Assembly: GCA_963920665.1 (NCBI GenBank)
Contig: OY987268.1
Span: forward strand, 6,264,501 to 6,328,500
Length of the DNA: 64,000 bases
Direction of reading: 5' to 3'
Source: Straminergon stramineum
Lineage: Eukaryota; Streptophyta; Bryopsida; Hypnales; Calliergonaceae
The translations under genes and the position numbers were made by a program. This document shows, one piece after another, positions 34,889 to 53,823 of the stretch. The notes beneath the pieces are model-generated. The model was given only the letters and a program-made list of their open reading frames with translations. It was not told where the DNA came from and did no database searches. The number at the start of each line of letters is the position of its first letter. The first letter of the stretch is position 1.

Positions 34889-37319
34889 ATGTGGCTTAAC
34901 CCCTAAAGGTCCTCGCATCCCAAAATTGGATTCGCCTCGGCCAAATTTTATTGTAACTTTCAATATAACCATTTTTGGTATTTGATTAAAATTAAGAAAA
35001 TGAAGCTTGACAACATCTCTTTCTAGTTCATCTTAAAATTTTGAGAAAAAACAAAAATGGAATGAATTATTGCAATAGCAAGCTCCATCTGCTAAAATCC
35101 AAATAATACAATATGTTAAGATTTCATTCATATTTTCTCCTTCTTAAATGTATTTTCAATTTAAACTACAAAATTAAGTTTTTCATTCTAACCTTCATTT
35201 ATGGTAAAAATTCCAGATTATTCTAATATATTTATAATTTATATAATTTTCTTTTCACCTTCAACTTTACAAAATCATAATAACTTGACTTTTCTATCAA
35301 AATTTTGAAAAAAACATATAAATAGAAAGTAAATTATTCTACAAGCAAAAATATCAAATTTTTATAACTCAATTAGATAAAAGATAAATTTATTTTCATA
35401 GCTAAATTTGACTTCAAGATCTTTGAGGTTGTTTTGGGTGTAAAAAATAAAGTACCCTATTGAAAACTTTTCACACTAATCTCCATTGCTACTTGTACCT
35501 CTAGAGAAAATTTAAAGTAATTTGGATTGGATTTGTTATTTTTACTTATCTACTTTCAATTTTTGTAACTAATATAATAATAATTATAATTTTTCACAGA
35601 ACAAATCCAAATTTCTCACGGTGATATACAATTCATACTTACAAGTAATAAAAATATAGGATTGATATTTGAACACAATCTAATAGGCTACATTTTCAAC
35701 CAAGATATGATGTTTGACTAGTTGACAATGGATCTCGTCTTTAAAGGATTAAACAACAATTAGCCCTACATGGATGAGGATTCCTCTAAATGTAGCAAGC
35801 TCCCTATGAGTGGGGGAATCTTTTACTTTTCCTATAATTTTCACAATTTTCAACTAAGGAAGAATAGGTGTACTAGAATAATACTAGAATGTGTAAAACA
35901 AAGAAAAAAAACTATAGGGTTTAGATTGAGATGTTTCAATTCCATTTTAGTGTCTACTGGTACTAAAACTATTTTTTTTACTTTATAAGTTTTTTTCTAA
36001 TTAATAAATATTTCAAGAAAAAATTTATGTTGTTTTATTGTTTTAATTTCTTTTTAAGAATCTAAATTCAATTTTTTAAATATGAAAAATCAAAATTAAA
36101 CACCCATCGTATAAAAAATTTACATTCAAAAGATTTAAAGTATCATGATCTAATATGGTAGAATGCAAACCAAATTTTTTTCACTTTGAGTGATTGCAAC
36201 TTGCAAAATTCTTTTTCACTAAATTTTTTCAAGCTTTTTCATATTACTCTAGTGGAAGATTGTATAATTGGATATGCAAAAACAAGATTTTTTTTTTTTG
36301 TACACTAAAAACTGACAATTTGAAAATGATTTAGGATGAATTATAAACTTGAAACTTCAAGATTTAATGCACATCTTATTTGAACTTTCAAACTAGAGTA
36401 ATGTGCAAGATTGCTTAATTTTTCCAATAGGTACAAAGATTAAAATACTATAATTCATTCATTATATTCACATAGTTAAGTCTTTCATGCACTAATCAAT
36501 ATTTATTAATAAATTAAAAATTAAAAAATAATTTAAGATTGATGGTAGATTAAATATTAATTAATTTCACAAGATATGAATGCTATCACTTTTAAATGCT
36601 AAATGATAATTAAATTATTGTTTTATTTTAATATTATTTATATTGAAATTAGTTTTAGAAATTTCGTGCAATGGTAAAAATTTTCACTTGGAAATTTGGT
36701 ATCTGAAGTGAAAAGAAAAGTCTTTTTTCTAAAATCTAGAATATTTGAATAGAAAAGTTTAAAAGTTCTATATTGTTCTAGTATTAAACAATTATTGCAA
36801 TAATTTACAATGACCTTGTAGTTGCCATGCTTGTAGTTGGAAATCATGTTGTATTGGGCACTCTCATAAAAAAATCATATTATGTAAAGTGATAAAAAAT
36901 TAAAAATTAAAAAATGGACAAAGTTCATGTATCCAAAAATAAATACTATAGAGTATATAAATAAATAACATAAATTGAAAAAATCTATCATAGAAGGCAA
37001 TTATAGATTTTAAAAAAATATAGGATATAATGTGGTTTTCAAAATCTTATTAGAGCTACTATTGAATGTCAATTAAATCCAAATTATTTCCCTGAAATGT
37101 CAAATTTTTTTAGAAATTCTATAAGTTTTATAAATTTTATTTTATAATATAAACTTGTTAAAAAATTTCTTCAAGGCTAGCTAAATTTGTTTGAAATAAA
37201 TAATGAATGTACTTTGACATCTAAAAGTTAAAGTGTTGAAATTCTTTACTTGTGTATAAATAATTGTAAAAAAAATATCAAAGAAGTTTGTATTATCTCT
37301 ACAAATATTAAATATGTTC

Positions 37320-38700
37320 TTTCCGATAGAAAAAGTCTTTAATGATTGGAGTCAAGTTGCTTCAATAATTAAAGGACCATGATGTAGATAGCTTTGATTA
37401 GGTAGGTCTTCTAAAGCTTCATACAAGACCTATAAGGAAATTAATGAAGTACATGTAGACTGGAATTTACTATAGACTCAACTATTAAGAAATTCCTATA
37501 GTTTAGAGTTCATTCTCAGGGAGGTTTGGTGCCATGGCAATTTCCTAAAGAAGTGGATTTAGCTCCACTTTAGTTATACACAATTGAAAGAAATGTGGAA
37601 AATTATCAACTCTACATTCCCAATAGATATAAGTTTAATGTATTATAATTAAACAATGGTAAAACTTATATCATGGTATCTTCACTCCATAGCTTTAGCT
37701 TTCATCCAGCAACCATCCAAGTTTTCAATTGAATCTTTTTCAGCAACTGGCTTCAACAACAATAGATCTTCTCTCCATCGTTTCTCAAACAGCTCCAATC
37801 TCACCATACCATAGAACTCTCAGTCACCACTATTGATCTCACACCATAGTTTCACACCACCAGAAGTATAGATTCTCTCAAATCAAATTCCAACACCATA
37901 GGTTCTCATAGAATGTGTCCATATTCACTATGGAATTAAATTTCATATTTAGGTTTCCTCAACTATAGTTTTTGCTCTAAATGTAGCATCTATAATTTCA
38001 CTTCAACCAATCATTCACTCAAAATACTCTTCTTTGGCACAATTGAAGACACATAATCACCTCACTAGTTCAAACATCAAGGTACCATTGTACATGCACA
38101 AATTTCCACTCAATTGATTCCATGGTTCTCACATACTTACAAACAACAACCCATTCTATAGATAAACTACCATTCACAAAAGTTCTCCACAATCCATACA
38201 CATTCCATTCCACCCAATAGAAAATCACATGCACAATTCTTTCAATCCCAGCATTGAAGTTTCATTACACATAGACTCAAATTGCAATTAATTTCTATTT
38301 TGTATTTCCACATAAACAGTACAATAGAGATCCTCATAGTGTAAAGCCACTCCGCTAATAAAAACTATCGATATAACACCACTAACACAAACACTAGCAC
38401 TATAGCAATTTAACTCCTACACACTGAATTCACACTCTCACAACTATCGATTACACACACATTGCTGCCCACACCGCCGCAGGAGCTCTGGATCTCTTCT
38501 CCAGACTGAGTAGCCATTGTCCTCCCTCGTGAATTTCACCTGAAGCAATAGACAACCACCCCAACCACCAGACAATAGATTCCATCCACTGATCCCCTTG
38601 AATCTCATTCATCTATTGATAAATTCCCATGAAACCCAAAACAGATGGTAACTATTGCATATTGACCGGTAAAACCCACATTCCACAAGGAATTCAACAA
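37320..38700 (+). mobile_element. Possible Copia-type LTR retrotransposon remnant
   Basis: At about 37665-37677 the sequence tatcatggtatct resembles the junction of a Copia LTR end (TATCA) with the initiator-methionine tRNA primer site (TGGTATC...). Upstream sequence would be the LTR tail. The C/A-rich sequence after it, to about 38700, resembles a decayed untranslated leader or gag region. No gag or pol frame survives and no second LTR was found. Confidence 0.3.
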
Positions 38701-40139
38701 AATTAAACCAAAATTGGAGCTATCATTTAAAACAACTATAGATCTAATACTATAGTACATCCAAGTAAGTTGAGAAGAAATTTTTTTGTCTATTCTTTAG
38801 TAATGTGACTATCATGGTCAATTGTTGCTTCATTATGATTTTCATGCTAGGTCTTGAGTTAATTCATATAGAGATGGGAAAAAGAAAAATTGCAAAAATC
38901 AAGATCTCTTGTTTAGATTCTTCTTAAGCTATATATTTTTGCCTTTAGAGCTCCAAATCTATATCCTTCCCAATTAGGACCTCTTTGAGACAAAATTGAT
39001 TTGCCAAAAACTCCAAGTTAAAACATTCTATGCAAGCTATGTAGAACTTCATTTATTGTGTATTGAATGAGTGACCATGGAGTTTATTAAATTGTTTTTT
39101 TTATAAAATACTCATTTTTATATTATGTTTTTCCAAAGACAACAACAATGTTTGATTACAAAAATCTTGAATTATTTTGGAGTCATTTTTTATTTAATGA
39201 TTTGCTTTGAATGCATAATGGATGCATCCAATCATTTGACTAAAATTGATGTTTAAAATTTTTTATTTATGTTAATATTTAACATAGATTCCATGTAAAC
39301 AAAAAGTACTCTATAAAACATAATTATTGTAGGTATAAAATGTCAAGTCACAAATATAGTTTATATTGTACAACCTTCATATTTTAAAAGATTTTTTTGG
39401 TAAAGACATAGATTTGCTAACAATAGGAAAAAACTTCATTACACATAATAATACCAATGGTGAGATTGTTCTAGAAAGCAAACTTGACCTTCTTAAATTC
39501 TTTTTTTTTAAATTATGAAAATTGCATTTAGAAATAAATTATGTAAGTCATTTTTTCAAGAAGATGCTCATATTGCCTAAAAAATAAGACTACTCATAAC
39601 TTTCACATCATGAATCAAAATGGAATAAATCAAAGATTCACATGTAGAAAAAAATAGAATCTATAAAAAAAAATTGAAAAATTTCATTTCAAATTTTTGT
39701 GGATTTATTTTTCTACCTATCGAGTTGAAATTGGGGCTTATTGTGGTATAGTTTTTGCTCTTGAGCACTAATTGAAAAAAAAAGTATTTTTTCTATAAAG
39801 ATAATAAGTTTTTCTATTCTATGAGAAAGTTTTAGAAAGTTTCACTAAAAATTGAGGTCATAAGAACTTGCCTAAAATCCATTTTGTCCCCTAAGGAGAC
39901 ACTGGCCATTTAGGAATTAAGGCTTGTCAATAGCTAATTTCTTTTGATACAATGTAAGTTAAACTAGCCTACTACAAACAAATCACCCAATGATGATAGG
40001 ATGTGAGCCTAAATATATGAGCCTTGAGCCTAGGTGTAAGTGAGGTACCTCACAACCATTGAAAGGTGCTTAGGCATATGCATTCAAGATTCTAGGCTCA
40101 CATGCTAGCAATCTTCACAAACCAACCATAACAAACACT

Positions 40140-40610
40140 TAGGAAATGGCTTATTATAATCTTGCATAGAATTATGACTAACTTTTTCCAATAAATGAGA
40201 TTTGGGCTATATTAGGTTGAGTTAGTGACCACAATTAATGTCTTTGGTGATGGAGTGACTGCAATAGGAACTTCCCCCTTTTTAGTGTAAATTCATCACA
40301 AAAGTGACATTTTTAGGCCTTTGTATCATAGCCAATTGATTGAGATATTGAGTGACTACTTCAGGTGAGTAAAATAACTATTATGATTATATTGTTTGCT
40401 AGTTTGGGATAGTCTAGAGTTGCTTTTGGACCAATTGGATTACAAGCTTAAAAAATTCATAAGAAATTCATATGTTATCAAAAAAATAAAACCTCAATTG
40501 TTCTCTCTATTTCTCATATTTGTCTTCATATGATTTTTTTAAAAATTTCAATAATGCCAATAGGATAAACCAATGGTTTTTCTTGTCATAGGTTAGTTTA
40601 TCCTATACTT
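40140..40610 (+). repeat. Dispersed repeat, partner at 52322-52800
   Basis: Collinear blocks match 52322-52800 in direct orientation: aggaaatg, tacattaggttg-type, ggtgatgg, tagtgtaaattcatca, tttgggatagtcta, and aaaattcataagaaattcat. Identity is perhaps 65-75% by eye with indels. Both copies lie 1.5 kb or less to a few kb upstream of TTAA MITEs, so they may be parts of larger related elements. Confidence 0.65.
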
Positions 40611-40979
40611 CGAAACTTGGTTGTTGAAATATTAGCCATTGAGGATTAATATTTTGTCTTGTTTCCATTGATTTTATACACAATCTACTCCACTGAAGAA
40701 TGCTATGCTTTGGGAACATTGAAGACTTCCCAAGAATTTTTGTATTCATTTTGAGGTTCATTCCCATTTCATAATCTCTTAAAAATTAGGTTTTTTCAAG
40801 AGATGTGAGAAAAATTTTGGACATAGATTGACAGGAGATTCCAATTGCCTTTATAAATTGACAAGAGATTTTTTTAAAAATTATTTGTTTTATTTAAAGT
40901 TTTCTTAGATGAATTTTTGTGGGTCATCTTTAAGCCAAGTGAAGAATTGACTCTTTAGAAATTATACTAGAAAGCCCTT

Positions 40980-41445
40980 GACATTGAACATTCTATGCAT
41001 TTATAGTCAATCTTTACTTTATCACTTCCAAGAATTTTGCCAAAAAGACTGTGACATTCATTTGGACATTCTATGCCTTTATAATAAGCCTTCACCTTAA
41101 CACTTTAGGAATGTTGCCATCTTCTTCACCCTAATATTGAATAGTCTATGCCTTCATAGTTAGATTTCACTTTAATAGCTAGAGAGAATTGCCCCCCTCA
41201 TTGTCTTGATGTTAGGGATTCTGTGTAATCATATTCATTGACCTCTACATTGCCTTGGCCCTACACTTGTGACCTCAAACATTTAATACCTTCATAGTCA
41301 ATCTTTAGAAATAATTGACCCTTTCATTACCCTTGTCCCTACACTTCTCACCTCAAACATTCTATATCTTCATAGTCAATCTTTACCTTGACAGTTAGGA
41401 AGAATTGGCCCCCTCATTGCCCCATGCTTGACATTTCACAAATGA
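40980..41445 (+). repeat. Degenerate tandem repeat array, unit about 75-80 bp
   Basis: Units begin near 40986, 41064, 41143, 41278 and 41358, each with a version of cattctatgccttcatagtc, followed by tttacctt and then aattggccccctcattgcc. Spacing is about 78-80 bp with one larger step of 135. The array is heavily diverged. Function unknown. Confidence 0.6.
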
Positions 41446-42106
41446 AGCTTTGAGTTTATATTGTAGTCTTGTCTTCTATTTATAAAATTTGAATTTTCAT
41501 TTGGATTAACCCTTGGATTAACCACCTTCCATGTAGATTTGCAAACTCCTTTCTGACACAACCTCGAGGTGTTTTTACTCACTAATGCCTATACAATAGA
41601 TGGTCAACTACAAGAATAAACAATTCAAAACTCATTATACTTCTACACCTACAAAAAAATCCTCACACTACACATGTAAAGCAAAACTATGTCCAAACAT
41701 TCTTTATGTACAAAACACACCAAACCAAAATACACCCCAACCTAAGTCTATCCCATCAAACACCATAAAATTCAATACATCCACTATTCACTTACTATAA
41801 TGATTGCTTCTCCCTTGACTGTATAACTCTAATTGAAAATAAATACCAACTATTGCTACTATAAAATCTGACAAATCTAGGATGGACAACAGAACCACTA
41901 ATTGTTGTTATTCTTGGCACCAAAGGAATGCCACATATTCCATCCATCACAAGATTGCATGAAGAGTTCAAACTCCCATCATCAACCATCAAAAATGCTC
42001 TAATCAACATCAATAATATTACCTTAAAGTACACAACTTACATTCTCTTTTGCAAAAGAAAACTTGAAAACAACCAAACCCTTCCCCCAAATTTTCCCCA
42101 CTTTAA

Positions 42107-42325
42107 CCCTTAAACATTGAAGTGGACGTTTTGTGTCCGATGAATGACAAAGAATCTCTCTGTGTAGGACATAACTGCAACTATTCATCCTTCGAATTTT
42201 GTAGGAAAAGGGGAGATCTTCTATAGTACTTTGACCTCCAATGAGTATTTTTGAATTTTTTAATGTAGATGATGTCACATGGTTCCAAAAGGGTTGATAT
42301 CCATGGTCATTAGTTCGTCCTTTAA
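42107..42325 (+). mobile_element. piggyBac-like MITE copy B, right tip deleted
   Basis: The left end is TTAA (42103-42106) followed by CCCTTAAAC. The body is similar to copy A. The right end stops at CCTTTAA and runs straight into the CCC of copy C. The expected GGGTTAA is absent, consistent with a 7-bp deletion between two TTAA repeats at a joint between abutting elements. Confidence 0.8.
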
Positions 42326-42550
42326 CCCTTAAACATCAACATGGACATTTTGTCTTTGATGGATGACAAGGAATTCTCAGGCGTAGGATAGAAGTGCAAC
42401 TATTCATCCTTAGAATTAGGGGTGGAAAGGGGAGACCTTCTCTAGTAGTTTGACCTCCAATGGATATTTTTATTTTATTTTTTAAAGTAGATGATGTCAC
42501 ATGGTTCCAAAAGTGATGATTTCCACGGTCACCAGTCCGTCCTTTAAGGG
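42326..42550 (+). mobile_element. piggyBac-like MITE copy C, 225 bp
   Basis: It begins CCCTTAAAC and ends CCTTTAAGGG, followed by TTAA at 42551-42554. It has the same orientation as copies A and B and directly abuts B. Confidence 0.83.
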
Positions 42551-42780
42551 TTAAATGATTCCTGATATCAACATTTCCATCCACGATCTCCTTCAAACAG
42601 GTCCTTCATTTGGAAATAACTTAATTAGTGTTTCTTAGTCCTTAGTCAGTGTTGCACAGAGTCTGCCCCTCGTAACGAGGGTAAGCTTATGTAGTCGTAG
42701 AGCCTCTCAATGACTTCTAGAGAGAAGTCGAGAAGTGTTGTGGGGAAGCCCAATAGCGGTTGGAGTTACTTCTCTCTCGC

Positions 42781-43185
42781 TTCTTGCAAGTGAGGTTTTA
42801 GGGTTTTAGCCATGGCCAGGCGATTGTCCACTTTCATTTCACCTCTATTTGCTCGACCTCCGTCGCGAGGACTACTTCGATCCGCGTTTCTTTAGGTTTT
42901 TGAAGTTTTGTACTTGGCGCACTGCTTCAATTTCGAAAAGGAATCGAACGGGAGTTTTTGAAAAAAGTGAATATTTCATTTGGCAGTAGGTTGAGATCGT
43001 TTCGGATTGGTGAATTAGCTGAAAGGACTTTCGAGTTATCGTTGTTAATGACTTCGAGGGATTAACTTCGTAGGTTTTTTCTGAAACTCGGGGTGGAGCG
43101 AAATTTAGGGTTTTCGCTCACCTTGGAGTGCATTGAGCACCTGTTCGATATGCGATGTGATTGACGGCAGATTTGATTCTGCGCT
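42781..43185 (+). repeat. Right arm of the MOC1/SR140 promoter-leader inverted repeat
   Basis: This is the inverted partner of 34484-34888. It ends 80 bp before the SR140 start codon and so probably contains its promoter and 5' leader. Two telo-box-like runs (gttttagggttttag near 42793 and atttagggtttt near 43104) are conserved in both arms. Confidence 0.85.
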
Positions 43186-43264
43186 CGCTTCATCCATTAC
43201 AAGTTTATCTTTCTGCAACCGTGGGTGCTTTGTATGTATTCTTCGGGGTAGGACTCCAGACAAG

Positions 43265-51081
<7,817 letters not shown>

Positions 51082-53059
51082 GAATATTTATGTGCATTAG
51101 AAACTGTGGGAAGAACAGAGTATCTCATGCACAGCGTATAATCTTGACAATGTAGTTTAGGATTGTAGAAGTCGTGGTCTCGGGAAAGGTTGCTATGTTA
51201 CGCAAAAGCATATTTCCAGCTCCAGCAGTGTCTTATTTTGACACTTATTTTGTGCTACAGTGGTTGCCTTGAACATACTATTGGCGACCAAGTTTCAGTC
51301 GGAGTGGCAGCAAACGGGGTTTGAGTGGGTGACGTGGTGATTTCTTCACTTCGTTTGCTTGAAGTTTTAGTTGAAATGTCACTAACGCTTGGTTGCTTGA
51401 TGCAGATCCATGAGGGATGTAGGAAAGGTAGGAACTGTAATTACTCCTTGCAATTTCAGTCCAAAAATTATTGAATTTCTTTTACACGACATTTACTTTT
51501 TCTTTGATTTTTGCAAGCGATTTTTTGAATTTCTCTTCAGTTCGGGGTGTCGGAGCTAGCTCACATTTCAGAATCCTGTTTCAGAACTTTAGGAAGGGTG
51601 AGTACATTGAGGAAAGAAGAATAATGTATCTCCACTTGCTACAAACTTTGCAAATTGCAGAGTTATGAGGTCTAAAATCCCAATATGGCCTTGTTTACCA
51701 ATTCAAAGCAGTTTGAAGCAGTTGATCCCAAGTGGTGGTTATGTCGATTGGTTTGGAACTTCCATTTTTCATAGGTCGCATCTCACGCATTATATATCAT
51801 TCCATTTTGAGCATCCTCGTTTCCAGAATAGAGAAAACACCAATAGAATATTGTAAAATCAATAGTTTCTTATGCGTACCTCTTGATACTAAAATTGTAC
51901 ATTGTGGTATTATCTTACAATGATTTTTTTCAAAAATAAGTTGTTCCTCTAAAATCATTTGTCTTTTTTAGTGAAGGGATCCTTTGGAATCCTTCAATTG
52001 TAACATAGGGAAAAATCAAAACAAACACCAAATAGCATTTTTGAATAGTAGGATTAGTATGATTTTAATTATCTTAGCTAGATCCTTGTGAATTCATATC
52101 CTTAGAACACCAAATTTTACTTTAGAATAGTTTATATATTTGAGAACACATTTTTAATAATTCTCTCATTCTTAATCCAACACAATCACATATCCAACTT
52201 AAATTGGCATTTATATTGGTACCAATGTACAATTATAGAAGGAAAAGACTTTGAAGTGGGGCTTCATGAGTTGTAGCATTAAGGTAAACTTGCCTTTGAC
52301 AAGCAAACCACCCATGATAGGCACCTAGGAAATGACCCATTAGAGTATTACATCAACACATGACACATTTTCTCTAATAAATAAGATTAGGACTACATTA
52401 GGTTGGTTAGTGACAAAAATCAATGGCTTGGGTGATGGTGGAGTTATTAGTGCCTATTTTAGGAACTTTTAGCTTTTCAGTGTAAATTCATCAAAGTAAG
52501 TGATGTTTTTAATTCTTCATGTTCTAGCCATGTTAGGAAATATTCTGATTGCTTTAGGTGGTAGGATGGCCTTCATGTATACACTTTTTGTTGGTTTGGG
52601 ATAGTCTACAAATTCTTTTGGGCCAATTGGTAATCACACTTCAAAAATTCATAAGAAATTCATACTTTGTTAGAAAAATAAAATTTCAATTGCTCTCTTC
52701 TTTTCTCATAGTTGTCTTTGTATAGAAAAAACTCTAAGTTTTTTTGCTAATTGTAACAAGGCAAAATACTCATTCTACATGTCATAGGCAAGTTTACCTT
52801 AATTAACTTTCCTTAGCACAAAAACAAAAATTTGGATTCATGAAAGTAAAACAAGAAAAATAACTACACCAAGTCATAACCCATTTCTAAAACTAACCCT
52901 AACATATTCTTGCCTAAAGTGTACAACCTCTATTCATGAGATCTTAGGGTTGATATTCAACACTTTGAAAACATTCATAGTTTATTTTTTTGGTGTTCTA
53001 AAAATGTATTCAAAGATAATTTAGGATCCCCTATCAACTCTTAACAAAATCCAAAACCA
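51082..53059. other. SR140 3' region, then AT-rich repeat DNA
   Basis: The first 300-500 bp are probably 3' UTR. From about 51650 onward the sequence becomes AT-rich. It includes the repeat copy at 52322-52800. No gene found. Confidence 0.5.
52322..52800 (+). repeat. Dispersed repeat, partner at 40140-40610
   Basis: See the partner entry. The strongest block is tttgggatagtctacaaatt followed within about 30 bp by caaaaattcataagaaattc. Confidence 0.65.
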
Positions 53060-53262
53060 ATTTGAAATCATGCCTTTTGGAATCATGTGACATCATCTAC
53101 TTTAAAAAAATAAAAAATACACATTGGAGGTCAAAGTACTATAGATCTTCCCTTTCCGCACAAAATTCCAAGGATGAATAATTGCAATTCTGTCCTAGAT
53201 AAAGAGATTCCTTGTCATCCATGGGACACTAAACACTAAACGTCCGTGTCGACGTTTATGGG
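53060..53262 (-). mobile_element. piggyBac-like MITE copy D, left end degraded
   Basis: It is inverted relative to copy A. The right end is CGTTTATGGG followed by TTAA (53263-53266). The body shares the catgtgacatcatctacttt, ttggaggtca and tccttgtcatccat blocks. The left terminus is eroded; a possible TTAA at 53041-53044 lacks the CCC. Confidence 0.75.
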
Positions 53263-53266
53263 TTAA

Positions 53267-53823
53267 TCGAAAGCAATTGAGCTGAGAATTTGCATCAAGT
53301 GGAATTCCACCAGTGCCCGAACGTCACTCTTCCAATGAGATATTTCTATTTAATCAAACTAGGTAAATACTAGTACAACCTGTTGCCAAACTTGCAACAC
53401 CAGTGGCAAAATTTAAGCTTGAATGAAGGTTGGCAGAAATGATGTCTGATCTCCAGGCTTTCTTCATTGCAAAATGCTTTGCTTGGGTGTGAGCTTACCT
53501 GGGTACTAAGCCCATCCTTCTGGTTTGTGTGACAATACAAGTACTATGTTGTTACAACTAGAAATAGGTCACCTACCTTATATGTTACATGTTTGCTGCA
53601 AATTCTATCGTTCACAAGTTATCAAGTAGGACATCACGAGCAAACCATGGTTTGCTCTGACAAGCTCCCTGCGCAAAAAGAACAGCCTGAGGCCCAACGG
53701 GAAAGAGGTCACTGGCAACTCCAATGCCAGAAGCCGTACCATTTAAAGGACAGATGCAACCACATGAATTTCTGTGGCTGGCTCCATGTGTCAATCGCGG
53801 AGTCAAAGGCCCAAGGTACACCA
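53267..53823. other. 3' flank of the unknown gene
   Basis: This is the downstream side of the minus-strand gene that ends at 53824 and probably includes its 3' UTR. Chance ORFs only. Confidence 0.45.

Larger units (their letters stand above)
34900..42106. other. AT-rich repeat block between MOC1 and SR140
   Basis: No host gene was found in 7.2 kb. The left boundary is TTAA at 34896-34899 followed by CCCCTAAAGG, like the ends of the TTAA elements. It contains a possible Copia remnant, a diverged direct repeat of 52.3 kb and a degenerate tandem array, entered separately. The rest is AT-rich with no ORF of note. Confidence 0.5.
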
